This document shows positions 45,801 to 53,880 of a stretch of 64,000 nucleotides of DNA, in pieces; within the stretch, counting starts at the first letter, position 1; each line of letters begins with the position of its first letter. The DNA is from Frigoribacterium faeni (GTDB lineage: Bacteria > Actinomycetota > Actinomycetes > Actinomycetales > Microbacteriaceae), in the NCBI RefSeq assembly GCF_007988805.1, contig NZ_BJUV01000008.1, positions 44,023-108,022 on the forward strand. The letters are read 5' to 3'. Below the pieces are notes generated by a model. It was not told the origin of the DNA. It was given only the letters and a program-made list of their open reading frames with translations, and searched no databases. Position numbers and translations under genes: made by a program.

Positions 45801-46023
45801 AGCCAAGCTCGTCATCGTCTCCTCGGGCGTGCGGGGCCGCCTCTACCGCGAGCCGACCCAGGCGCCCTTCGACGCCGACACCCTGCAGCGGTTCCGGGAT
45901 CGCGTCGAGACGGCCGCCCGCGGCATGGCCGACCGGGTGTTCCTGGCGCGACTCGACGACCACTGCACCGGACGCCACGGCGGCCCGTGCAGGATCCACA
46001 TCGTCGGGGAGGTGAGCGGATGA
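42871..46023 (+). CDS. AdnA-like helicase-nuclease subunit (UvrD/REP family)
   Basis: A 1050-residue protein with an N-terminal UvrD-like motor and a C-terminal RecB-type nuclease. Walker A is GAPGTGKT (41-48). The Walker B position reads DDAHE (250-254) instead of DExxD. The nuclease core IVDLKTGRS gives Asp934 and Lys936, followed by QLGSYQVALADG. It pairs with the next gene, whose start overlaps its stop (ATGA); together they match mycobacterial AdnAB, which unwinds and resects DNA double-strand ends. The weaker motor and first position fit AdnA. ATG 42871 follows TAGCGT by seven bases. Cys residues near the ends (EECPLHW, DDHC, GGPC) do not form an obvious AddB-like iron-sulfur set. Confidence 0.85.
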   Translation: MATTGFRREGDERRPAAPLRLDPSQAEVVALPDGVSAAVIGAPGTGKTTTLVETVVDRVEGRGHGPRAVLVLTPARSTATRLRDVIAAHLAVPTPGPLARTVSSLAFDIVGHAARTAGVEPPTLLTGGDQDSVVRALLDGHEADGTGPEWPEQLGPQVRALRGFRTELREMLMRATEHRLSSDDLRALAEREGRPEWRAVADLADEYHRVVDGFPGRHLDSAELVDYAVAALDRGETAPVIDGLRLVLVDDAHEATESTVSLLRALVRRGVAVIAFGDPDLSTNAFRGGSPDVLGRLGSRLGVDDARTLFLSTAHRHGPALRDLVGRVTARIGTAGAGRQHAAVAGAEPPAPAGEAAPPIVTVRADSPAHEISSVARLMREHHLVRHVPWSRMMVVVRSGGQIATVARGLQAAEVPTRTSVAGRAVRDEHGARHLLLAASVAVGRDDLTPEAAGELLSGPLAGFDALALRRLRLALRADELSAGGARSADDLLVEALSGPGRLVTIDSRFAARAGRFASSLDAARRAADEGASIEEILWGLWERSGLAAQWSAQSAGRGIVAAEADRHLDGVVALFTAAKRFVERTPDADAIGFLDALLGAEVPDDTLSPQTSADAVLVCSPSGAVGVEVDVVVAARLQDGVWPNLRLRGALLGPDDLVEAAGRSAAEAAAETSTVDDRAAVLSDELRMFALTVSRATRQVVLSCTANDDEGPSVFHRLLPDGTPTAPAGHPLSLRGLVGHLRHALVASPRSMRADAAAEGLARLAEAGVAGASPDDWYGLPAATSTEPLADLTDPETRVPVSPSQLGSFEECPLHWFVDRFGGSAPNAAMGLGTVLHDVMEHAVDSDVESLWAGVEARWGELRFESAWIAESEKRRARAMTESLAAYLRDFEAGGGALIGAESTFQLDIGPARLRGAIDRVERTRDGAAVIVDLKTGRSAPTSAAAVAEHPQLGSYQVALADGAIEAVPPGTPAGGAKLVIVSSGVRGRLYREPTQAPFDADTLQRFRDRVETAARGMADRVFLARLDDHCTGRHGGPCRIHIVGEVSG

Positions 46024-49000
46024 CCGGCTCGACCCGCGCCTCCTCGGCGCCTCCCGCGCTGTCCGCGCTCGAGATCGCGCACGTGCTCGAGCTCCCGCCG
46101 CCCACGCCCGAGCAGCAGGCGGTGATCGAGGCGCCTCTGGCGCCCGCCCTGGTCGTCGCCGGGGCCGGCAGCGGCAAGACCGAGACCATGGCCAACCGCG
46201 TCGTCTGGCTGCTGGCGAACGGTCACGTCCGGGTGTCGGAGGTCCTCGGGCTCACCTTCACCCGGAAGGCCGCCGGCGAGCTCGGCGAGCGGATCGAGCG
46301 CCGCATCGCCCAGCTCGACGGGGCGGGGCTGCTCGGCGAGCCCCTCGACCCGTTCGACGTGCCCACGGTGTCGACCTACAACGCGTTCGCCAACGGCATC
46401 TTCCGCGACAACGCCCTGCGCGTCGGTCGCGAGAGCGAATCGCAGGTGCTCGGCGACGCGTCCGCCTGGCAGCTGGCGCGCTCGCTCGTCGTGGCGAGCC
46501 GGGACGAGCGCCTCGCCGGCTTCGGACGCAGCGTCGACTCGATCACCGAGGCCGTCCTGCGACTGAGTCACGCGCTCAGCGAGAACGTGGCCGAGGCGGC
46601 GCCGGTCGCCGGACTCGCCGAGAGCTTCCTCGACCTGGCGGGTCTGCCGTCGACCAAGGGCAGCGCCTACAGGTCGGTGACCGACGCCGTCTCGGCGGTC
46701 TCGTCGCTTCCGCCGCTGCTCGAGATCGCCACGGCCTTCGCCGACGAGAAGGCCCGCCGCGGCTTCGTCGAGTACTCCGACCAGGTCGCCCTCGCGCTCG
46801 AGGTCTGCGAGACCGCACCCGAGGTGATCGCGGAGCTGCGCGCGAGGTTCCGCGTCGTCCTGCTCGACGAGTACCAGGACACGAGCGTCGTGCAGACGAG
46901 GCTGCTGTCCCGGCTCTTCCGGGGGACGGGCGTCATGGCGGTCGGCGACCCCCACCAGTCGATCTACGGGTTCCGCGGGGCGAGCGCGGCGAACCTCGGC
47001 CGGTTCCCGGTCGACTTCGAGGCGGCGACCGGCACGTCGTACAGCCTGTCGACGAGCTGGCGCAACGCCTCGAGCGTGCTCGACGCCGCGAACGCCGTCG
47101 TGGCCGAGCTCGCGGCCGCCGCCGACGCCGGCGTCGGGGCGCTCAGGCCGCGACCGGCCGCCCCCGAGGGCCGCGTCGGGGTCGTCTACGAGCAGACGCT
47201 CCCGGCCGAGGCGGCCCGCGTCGCCGACTGGTTCGCGCGGCAGCTCGCCGTCCCCACGACGGTCGACGGGCAGCCGGCTCAGCGCACGGCCGCACTCCTG
47301 TTCCGCTCGAAGAAGACCATGCCCGTGTTCGTCGAGGCGCTCGCCGAGCGAGGGGTCCCGCACCACGTCCTCGGCGTCGGGGGGCTCCTCCAGCGCCCCG
47401 AGGTGGTCGACCTGGTCTCCTGCCTCCGCGTGCTGCACGATCCCGCCGCGGGCTCCGAGCTGATCAGGCTCATGGTCGGTGCGCGCTGGCGGGTCGGCGT
47501 GCACGACGTGGCCGCGCTGCGCGGGGTCTCGTCCTGGCTCTTCGGTCACGACCACGCGCAGCAGGTGCTCTCCGACGAGGCCACCGCGGGGTTCCGGGCC
47601 TCGGTCGCCCCCGGCGAGCACGGCTCGATCGTCGACGCCCTCGACTTCGTGACGACGGCGCCGCTCGGCCACCGTCAGCTCGAGGCCTTCAGCCCGGAGG
47701 GGCTCCTCCGCCTGCGTCGACTCGGGGCGCAGCTGGCGTTCCTGCGGAGCCGGACCGGCCTCGACCTCGTCGACCTCGTGACCGTCGTCCAGCAGGAGAT
47801 GCTCCTCGACGTCGAGGTCGCGGCGGCGACGGGAGCCGTGCACGGCGGCGCCTGGCTGCAGGCGTTCGACGACGAGCTCTCCGGCTACGTCGCCACGGAC
47901 GAGAACGCCTCGCTCGGCGGGTTCCTCTCCTGGCTGTCGGCGGCCGAGCGCCGCGATGACATGGGGCCGCGATCCGAGGCCGGAGAACGCGGGACCGTCC
48001 AGCTGCTGACGATCCACGGCTCGAAGGGGCTCGAATGGGACGTCGTCGGCGTCCCGCGCCTGGTCGAGGGCGAGCTCCCCGGCACCTCGCGGGCCGGGGC
48101 GGGGTGGCTCGGCTTCGGCGAGCTCCCGTACGAGTTCCGCGGAGACGCGGCCGAACTGCCCGACCTCGGCTGGCGCGGCGTCGACGATCAGAAGGACTTC
48201 GACCGCCGCCTCGCGGCGTTCAAGGACGAGCTCGTCGCGCGGCACCTCGCCGAGGAGCGGCGTCTGGCCTACGTCGCCTTCACGCGAGCGAAGGACGACC
48301 TGCTGCTCACCGGCTCGTTCTGGTCGTCGACGATCAAGCCGAGGGCCGCGAGCCGCTACCTGCGCGACCTGGTCGACGCCGGTCTCGTCGCCGCCGAGGA
48401 CGTGCCCGAGGCGCCCGCGGACGAGGAGAACCCCCTGGCCGACGTCTCCCGGGAGCTCCCGTGGCCCCTCGATCCGCTGGGTCCTCGGCGAGAGTCCGTC
48501 GAGCAGGCCGCGAGCCGCGTCTCGCGTGCGATCGCCGTCCGGCGAGACCCGGAGCGGACCCCGTCGGACGACCCGTCGGCGCCGTGGGCGGCCGACATCG
48601 ACCTCCTGCTGCTCGAACGCGACGCCATCCGCGAGCGAGCGGGGTCGATCGCGCTGCCCCAGCGCATCCCGGCGTCCCGGTTCAAGGACTACGTCGACGA
48701 TCCCGCGGCGGTGGCCGCCGCTCTCCGCCGTCCGCTGCCCGAGCGGCCCTATCGGGCCACCCGGCTCGGCACCCTGTTCCACGAGTGGGTCGAGGCGAGG
48801 TACCGGCCGACCGGACGCACCGAGGTGCTCGACGCCTTCGACGCCGAGACGGACCTCGACGATGAGCGCGTCGGCGGCGCCACCGGACTCGTCGATCCCG
48901 ACGACGCCCGGCGGCTCGTCGAGCTGCAGGCGACCTTCGAGCGGTCCGAATGGGCGGAGCGCGAACCGGTCGACGTGGAGCTCGAGGTGCATCTGCCGCT

Positions 49001-49304
49001 CGGCCGACGCACCGTGATCTGCAAGATCGACGCGGTGTTCGCCCGGGACGGCCGCTTCGAGGTCGTGGACTGGAAGACCGGCCGCTCACCCGTCGACGAG
49101 GCCGACCTCGAGCTCAAGCAGCTGCAGCTGGCGCTGTATCGCGAGGCGTACGCCGCCTATCGCGGGATCGACGCCGACTCGATCGACGCCGCGTTCTACT
49201 TCGTGGCCGACGACCGGGTGCTCAGACCGACGCACGTCGCCGATCGCGACGAGCTGCTCTCCCTCTGGGATCGCGTCGAGACGGGGGTCCCGGCTCAGCC
49301 GTGA
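46020..49304 (+). CDS. AdnB-like helicase-nuclease subunit (UvrD/REP plus RecB nuclease)
   Basis: A 1094-residue SF1A helicase with all motifs intact: AGAGSGKT (47-54), LTFTRKAAGEL, LDEYQDT (DEYQD at 283-287), GDPHQSIYGFRGAS, TIHGSKGLEWD and VAFTRAKDDLLL. The C-terminal RecB-type nuclease has DWKTGRSP (Asp1017, Lys1019) and LQLALYREAY. It would be the driving motor of the AdnAB complex in double-strand break repair. It is translationally coupled to the adnA-like gene. Its last ten bases overlap the convergent kinase-like gene. Confidence 0.88.
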   Translation: MTGSTRASSAPPALSALEIAHVLELPPPTPEQQAVIEAPLAPALVVAGAGSGKTETMANRVVWLLANGHVRVSEVLGLTFTRKAAGELGERIERRIAQLDGAGLLGEPLDPFDVPTVSTYNAFANGIFRDNALRVGRESESQVLGDASAWQLARSLVVASRDERLAGFGRSVDSITEAVLRLSHALSENVAEAAPVAGLAESFLDLAGLPSTKGSAYRSVTDAVSAVSSLPPLLEIATAFADEKARRGFVEYSDQVALALEVCETAPEVIAELRARFRVVLLDEYQDTSVVQTRLLSRLFRGTGVMAVGDPHQSIYGFRGASAANLGRFPVDFEAATGTSYSLSTSWRNASSVLDAANAVVAELAAAADAGVGALRPRPAAPEGRVGVVYEQTLPAEAARVADWFARQLAVPTTVDGQPAQRTAALLFRSKKTMPVFVEALAERGVPHHVLGVGGLLQRPEVVDLVSCLRVLHDPAAGSELIRLMVGARWRVGVHDVAALRGVSSWLFGHDHAQQVLSDEATAGFRASVAPGEHGSIVDALDFVTTAPLGHRQLEAFSPEGLLRLRRLGAQLAFLRSRTGLDLVDLVTVVQQEMLLDVEVAAATGAVHGGAWLQAFDDELSGYVATDENASLGGFLSWLSAAERRDDMGPRSEAGERGTVQLLTIHGSKGLEWDVVGVPRLVEGELPGTSRAGAGWLGFGELPYEFRGDAAELPDLGWRGVDDQKDFDRRLAAFKDELVARHLAEERRLAYVAFTRAKDDLLLTGSFWSSTIKPRAASRYLRDLVDAGLVAAEDVPEAPADEENPLADVSRELPWPLDPLGPRRESVEQAASRVSRAIAVRRDPERTPSDDPSAPWAADIDLLLLERDAIRERAGSIALPQRIPASRFKDYVDDPAAVAAALRRPLPERPYRATRLGTLFHEWVEARYRPTGRTEVLDAFDAETDLDDERVGGATGLVDPDDARRLVELQATFERSEWAEREPVDVELEVHLPLGRRTVICKIDAVFARDGRFEVVDWKTGRSPVDEADLELKQLQLALYREAYAAYRGIDADSIDAAFYFVADDRVLRPTHVADRDELLSLWDRVETGVPAQP

Positions 49305-50290
49305 CGGCGCTCGGTGGACGAGAGCAGCTTCTCGACCCCGTCGATGTCGAGGGCGGCGGTCGAGCCGGCGCCGATCGACCCGCTCCGGTCGAGCTGCAGC
49401 GAGTCGACGAGGCTCCCCATCAGCTCGACGGCGTCGTCGACGACCTCGGTGCTCTTCGTGCTCGTGCCGTGCAGCAGCCACTTCGCGAGCTCGAGCTCGT
49501 GATAGAGCGTCGCGCGGTGTCGGAGCTGGTGGTCGCTCGTGCCGCGGGCCGTGTTGTACGCCTCGAACGCGGCCTCGACCGCCGTCGGGGCGCCGAGCAG
49601 CCAGGCGAGATCGCGGGCGGGATCGCCCACCTGCAGGTCGTGCCAGCCGAGCACGCCCGTGACGTCGTCGCCCGACACCAGGATCGAGCCCGCATCGAGC
49701 GACCCGTTGACGACCGTGGGCTGGAACTGCCAGAGCAGGTGGTCCTGGATCGCGGCCTCCCACCGTTCGAGCAGGGCGGCGGGCAGGAGGCGCGTGGAGG
49801 CCGCCCGGTCGACCAGCGACGCCGTCGAGCGCATCGCCTCGAACGGCGTGTGGCTCGTCAGGCCGGCGTCGGTGACGAAGCTGGTGGGAAGCGAGTGGAT
49901 CGCGGCGATGCCCCGGCCGAGGACCTCGGGGAGGCCGGACCCGGGAGTGACCCGCGACGCCGTCAGATGCTCGCCGGGGACGAAGTCGTAGACGATGCCG
50001 CGGGTGCGCCCGAGCGGGGCCTGCCCGCGGTACTGCGGGACCGCGAACGGGAGCCGTCCCCGCACGCCGGCGCTCAGGGCGCGCAGCGCCACGAGGTCGG
50101 CGGACTGGCGCGCCTCGGCCCGCTGCGAACGCGGGACGCGGATGATCCAGTGCTCGCCGGTCCGTCCGTTGAGCAGCGCGGAGTCGTAGTCGCTGCCCGT
50201 CGTCGAGCCGTGCGCGGCGGCCGCGGAGACGTCCAGGTCGGCGACAGCCGCCGTGGCCAACGCGGCTAGAGTGAGATGAGATCTGGCCAT
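49295..50290 (-). CDS. APH-type phosphotransferase (aminoglycoside/macrolide kinase-like fold)
   Basis: A 331-residue protein of the APH/choline kinase-like fold. WIIRVPRSQRA supplies the ATP-binding strand, IVYDFVPGEHL is the hinge, and VNGSLDAGSILV occupies the catalytic-loop position where active kinases have HGDLxxxN: here the histidine is Asn and the Asp is shifted. DDVTGVLGWHDLQVGDPARDLAWLL is the metal-binding region, with W-H-D replacing the usual D-x-D/I-D-W. The catalytic Asn/Asp pattern is thus degenerate and activity is uncertain. ATG 50290 lies six bases after TACCCT (50302-50297), so it is leaderless. It is convergent with the adnB-like gene. Confidence 0.75.
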   Translation of the reverse strand: MARSHLTLAALATAAVADLDVSAAAAHGSTTGSDYDSALLNGRTGEHWIIRVPRSQRAEARQSADLVALRALSAGVRGRLPFAVPQYRGQAPLGRTRGIVYDFVPGEHLTASRVTPGSGLPEVLGRGIAAIHSLPTSFVTDAGLTSHTPFEAMRSTASLVDRAASTRLLPAALLERWEAAIQDHLLWQFQPTVVNGSLDAGSILVSGDDVTGVLGWHDLQVGDPARDLAWLLGAPTAVEAAFEAYNTARGTSDHQLRHRATLYHELELAKWLLHGTSTKSTEVVDDAVELMGSLVDSLQLDRSGSIGAGSTAALDIDGVEKLLSSTERRHG

Positions 50291-50364
50291 GCCTTCAGGG
50301 TAGGCCGCTGCGTGCGGTGCCCCGCCGTGCGCCACGCTGTCAACTCGTGATGATTGGTCGTTCG

Positions 50365-51297
50365 ATGTCCTCGCCTCTGACGGACCGCCTCCCGCTCGCT
50401 CGCCACCAGGTGGACCGCGACTACCTCACGCGCGACCGCGCCGACGCCGTCTCCGACCTCCTCGCGTCGGACGACACCCGCGTGCTCCCGCTCTGGCGCG
50501 GACGCACGCTGATGGCGGCTCCCGACCGCCTGGCCCTGCTGCCGGCCAAGGACGTCCCCACGGCCGACGACTACGTCTACCTCGGGCTGTCGCGCGCCGT
50601 CGACGCGCTCGAGCCGGTCGGCACGCCGCTGGTCGCCGCTCTGCTCGCCGACGACCAGGCGAAGGCGCTCGAGGCCGACGAGTCGGCCTGGGGCAGCCTG
50701 CGGGCCTTCGGCAGCGACCTGAGCGCCCGCGACGCCGGACTGGCGGTCGAGGCGATCGCGGTCGCGAACTGGCACGACTCGCACCGGTACTCGCCGCGGA
50801 GCGGTCGTCCCCTCGTCACCGACAAGGCCGGGTGGGTGCGACGCGATCCCGACGACGGGCACGAGGTGTTCCCCCGGACCGACCCCGCGATCATCGTGGC
50901 GGTCACGGATGCCGACGAGCGCCTCCTGCTGGGGTCCAACGCCCTCTGGGAGAACAACCGGTACTCGCTCCTGGCCGGATTCGTCGAGCCCGGGGAGTCC
51001 CTCGAGCAGGCCGTGCAGCGCGAGATCTTCGAGGAGTCCGGCATCAAGGTCATCGACCCCGAGTACGTCGGGTCGCAGCCCTGGCCGTTCCCGGCGAGCC
51101 TCATGCTGGGGTTCCGGGCGAAGGTCGACGTCGACGACCCCGGCGTGCTCGAGCCCGACGGCGCCGAGATCCTCGAACTGCGCTGGTTCAGCCGAGCCGA
51201 GCTCGCCGCCAGCCTAGGCGAGGTCATCCTGCCCGGACGCACGTCGATCGCGCGGGCGATCATCGAGGACTGGTACGGCGGCGAGATCGACCAGTGA
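50365..51297 (+). CDS. nudC: NudC-like NAD(H) pyrophosphatase / NAD-RNA decapping Nudix hydrolase
   Basis: A 310-residue Nudix hydrolase. The Nudix box GFVEPGESLEQAVQREIFEESGI is complete and the NudC-specific SQPWPFPASLM follows, so NADH and NAD-capped RNA are expected substrates. The zinc ribbon is degenerate: where E. coli NudC has CGYC and CSHC, this protein reads YSPRSG and RRDPDDGHE, with no cysteines. ATG 50365 is my choice (MSSPLTDRLP is the usual start); GTG 50347 and ATG 50350 are alternatives. Its stop overlaps the GTG start of the helicase gene (GTGA), as nudC-uvrD2 neighbours do in mycobacteria. Confidence 0.88.
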   Translation: MSSPLTDRLPLARHQVDRDYLTRDRADAVSDLLASDDTRVLPLWRGRTLMAAPDRLALLPAKDVPTADDYVYLGLSRAVDALEPVGTPLVAALLADDQAKALEADESAWGSLRAFGSDLSARDAGLAVEAIAVANWHDSHRYSPRSGRPLVTDKAGWVRRDPDDGHEVFPRTDPAIIVAVTDADERLLLGSNALWENNRYSLLAGFVEPGESLEQAVQREIFEESGIKVIDPEYVGSQPWPFPASLMLGFRAKVDVDDPGVLEPDGAEILELRWFSRAELAASLGEVILPGRTSIARAIIEDWYGGEIDQ

Positions 51298-53006
51298 CCG
51301 AGGCCGCCGAACTCATCGCGGGCCTCGACGAGCAGCAGCGCGAGGCCGCGCGTCGACTGCTCGGCCCGGTCTGCCTCCTGGCGGGGGCGGGCACCGGCAA
51401 GACCCGCGCCATCACCCACCGGATCGCCTACGGCGTCGCGACCGGCGTGTACGCGCCGAACCGGGTCATGGCCCTCACCTTCACGTCGCGTGCGGCGGCC
51501 GAGCTGCGGGGGCGGCTCCGGGCGCTCGGCGCCGGCGGCGTCTCGGCCCGGACGTTCCACGCCTCGGCCCTGTCGCAGCTGTCGTTCTTCTGGCCCCAGA
51601 CCATGGGCGGCCAGATGCCCCGGCTCGTCGACGGCAAGGGCAAGCTCATCGCGCACGCCGCCGAGCGGCTCGGTCTGAAGCTCGACACGGCGTCGCTGCG
51701 CGACATGGCGGGCGAGATCGAGTGGCGGAAGGTCTCGCGCCTCACCCTCGAGTCGTACGCCCGCGCCCTGCCGGGCCGGAGCCTGCCCCAGAACGTGAGC
51801 CCCGAGCGGGCCGTCGATCTGCACGCCGCCTACGAGGACATCAAGGACGAGCGCCGTCAGCTCGACTTCGAGGACGTCCTGCTCGCGACGGTCGGCATGC
51901 TCCAGCTCGAGCCGCGCGTGGCCCAGCAGGTCAGAGAGCAGTACCGCTTCTTCGTGGTCGACGAGTACCAGGACGTCTCGCCCCTGCAGCAGGAGCTCCT
52001 CGAGCTGTGGCTCGGCGACCGCAACGACCTCTGCGTGGTCGGCGACGCGAGCCAGACCATCTACTCGTTCGCCGGGGCCTCGGCGGACTACCTGCTGGGC
52101 TTCGGCTCGCGGTACGACGACGCCACGGTGGTCCGGCTCGAGCAGAACTACCGCTCGTCGCGCCAGATCGTCGACACCGCGAACCAGCTGATGCGCGGTC
52201 GCCCCGGTGCGCTGCACCTGCACCCCGCGGTCGAGACGACGGGCCCGGTGCCGCCGGTCGTCGAGTACCCGAGCGACTCGTCCGAGGCACGCGGGGTGGC
52301 CCAGACCATCGCCGACGAGATCCGATCGGGCGTCGCCCCCGAGGAGATCGCCGTGCTCTACCGCGTCAACGTGCAGGCGGCGGCCATCGAGCGCGCCCTG
52401 GCCGACGTCGGGGTGTCGACCCGGATTCACGGGGCCACCCGCTTCTTCGAGCTGCGGGAGGTGAAGGAGGCGATCATGATGCTGAAAGGGGCGGCCGTCA
52501 GCATCGTGGGGGAGCCGCTGTTCAAGACCGTCAGCGACGTGCTCCGGTCGCTGGGCTGGACCCAGGAGGCACCCGAGCAGCGCGGCGCCGTGCGCGACCG
52601 CTGGGAGTCGCTGAACGCGCTGATGGGCCTCGCCGAGAACTCGCCCGCCGAGACGACCCTCCGGCAGTTCGTCGACGAGCTCCTCGCCCGTCAGGCCGGC
52701 CAGCACGAGCCCACGATGCCCTCGGTCACCCTGGCCACCCTGCACTCCGCCAAGGGGCTCGAATGGCGGAGCGTCTACCTGGTGGGCCTGAGCGAGGGGC
52801 TCGTCCCGATCAGCTACGCCCAGGGCTTCGAGGCGATCGACGAGGAGCGCCGCCTGCTCTACGTCGGCATCACCCGCGCCCGCGAGCGCCTCAGGCTCTC
52901 GTGGAGCCAGACGGGTCAGGGCCGAGGAGGCGCGCGTCAGCCGAGCAGGTTCCTGGAAGAACTGCGCATCCGCAGTCGGGGTGGGGGCGCGACGACGTCG
53001 TCGTGA
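51294..53006 (+). CDS. UvrD-type DNA helicase, short UvrD2-like
   Basis: A 570-residue SF1A 3'-5' helicase. Motifs: Walker A GAGTGKT (31-37), LTFTSRAAAEL, VDEYQDVSPLQ, GDASQTIYSFAGAS, LEQNYRSS, LHSAKGLEW and VGITRARERL. It ends soon after PSRFLEEL, so it lacks the cysteine-rich linker and HRDC domain seen at the C-terminus of mycobacterial UvrD2. GTG 51294 overlaps the nudC stop. The last 116 bases overlap the convergent TOMM/ThiF-like gene on the other strand. A role in DNA repair is inferred from its neighbours and family. Confidence 0.9.
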   Translation: MTEAAELIAGLDEQQREAARRLLGPVCLLAGAGTGKTRAITHRIAYGVATGVYAPNRVMALTFTSRAAAELRGRLRALGAGGVSARTFHASALSQLSFFWPQTMGGQMPRLVDGKGKLIAHAAERLGLKLDTASLRDMAGEIEWRKVSRLTLESYARALPGRSLPQNVSPERAVDLHAAYEDIKDERRQLDFEDVLLATVGMLQLEPRVAQQVREQYRFFVVDEYQDVSPLQQELLELWLGDRNDLCVVGDASQTIYSFAGASADYLLGFGSRYDDATVVRLEQNYRSSRQIVDTANQLMRGRPGALHLHPAVETTGPVPPVVEYPSDSSEARGVAQTIADEIRSGVAPEEIAVLYRVNVQAAAIERALADVGVSTRIHGATRFFELREVKEAIMMLKGAAVSIVGEPLFKTVSDVLRSLGWTQEAPEQRGAVRDRWESLNALMGLAENSPAETTLRQFVDELLARQAGQHEPTMPSVTLATLHSAKGLEWRSVYLVGLSEGLVPISYAQGFEAIDEERRLLYVGITRARERLRLSWSQTGQGRGGARQPSRFLEELRIRSRGGGATTSS

Positions 53007-53811
53007 CGGCGCCCGTGCGCAGATCGATCCGGGTGACGAGCCCGAGGTCGGCGGCGAGCCCCTCGACGTCGCCGGCGGAGGCGTCGCCGCTCCGCTCACC
53101 GAGGGTCGGCGTCGACGCCCAGGCCAGCAGCCGACGCACGGCACGGAGAGCGGCCTCGCGGACGACGAGGGGGCGGGGATCGTGGGCCGGCCTGCTGCTC
53201 AACTGACCGGCGATGGCCGGCCAGGCGCGGTCGGCGTCGCCGGCCTCGAGGTGCAGGCAGCGGCCGCAGGCCGTGACCCCGGGGACGACCAGGGGTCCGA
53301 CCCGGATGGACCGGTCGCCCGTGCGCACGAGCAGGTGCGGGAGGTCGTGACGGGTCCACGCCGACGACACACCGGGGTCGAGCGCGAGACCGCCCACGAG
53401 CACACCGACCACCCGCCCCGGGTTCCACCCGTGCGGATCGTCGGGATCGGGGACGACGACGGACAGTCCCTCGGCGTGCAGCAGCCGACCGATGTCGTCG
53501 CGCACGGCGCCCCGACCGGCGAGGAGCACCCCGACCTCGGCCGTGCGGTCGTCGTGCGGGGCCTCGAGCGCGGGCCGGAGCCGATCGACCAGTGACTCCG
53601 CCTCGAGGCGGTCGCCTCCGGTGTGGGCGAGCACCGCCGAGACGCCGCCGTCGCCCAGCCCGCCCGCCACGGCCCAGACGAACGCCTCCTCGGTGGGCGT
53701 GACGTCGTGCAGGATGACGCTCACCCGTTCGACGCCGATCTGCAGGGTCGTCGGGTCGCGCCAGACGACCGAGGTGGCGGGGGCGAACCGGAGGGGGAGC
53801 GGGTTGGGCAT
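52891..53811 (-). CDS. TOMM/ThiF-like protein (Rv3196-like), possible leader-peptide-binding or E1-like
   Basis: A 306-residue protein with the pattern annotated as bacteriocin-biosynthesis cyclodehydratase or TOMM leader-peptide-binding protein. It has a wHTH-like N-terminal region (about 25-70), an alpha/beta middle with LLAGRG, and a zinc-type cysteine set GVTACGRCLHLE plus HPDCGC. No glycine-rich ATP motif like that of true ThiF/E1 enzymes is clear, and no YcaO gene or precursor peptide lies nearby. ATG 53811 follows CATGAT (53823-53818) by six bases. The position next to uvrD2 and the DUF2342 gene matches Rv3196. Real function is unknown. Confidence 0.7.
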   Translation of the reverse strand: MPNPLPLRFAPATSVVWRDPTTLQIGVERVSVILHDVTPTEEAFVWAVAGGLGDGGVSAVLAHTGGDRLEAESLVDRLRPALEAPHDDRTAEVGVLLAGRGAVRDDIGRLLHAEGLSVVVPDPDDPHGWNPGRVVGVLVGGLALDPGVSSAWTRHDLPHLLVRTGDRSIRVGPLVVPGVTACGRCLHLEAGDADRAWPAIAGQLSSRPAHDPRPLVVREAALRAVRRLLAWASTPTLGERSGDASAGDVEGLAADLGLVTRIDLRTGAVTTTSSRPHPDCGCAVLPGTCSADARLLGPDPSGSTRA

Positions 53812-53880
53812 CCGACGATCATGTCGGCCGACGACGCCCCGGGGGAGGTTCTCCACAGGGGGCGCCGCGCTCCGATCGGG

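Noticed and set aside
52891..53811. A ribosomal peptide (TOMM) biosynthetic cluster
   Set aside because: Only the leader-binding-like protein is present; no YcaO enzyme, dehydrogenase, precursor peptide or exporter is seen.
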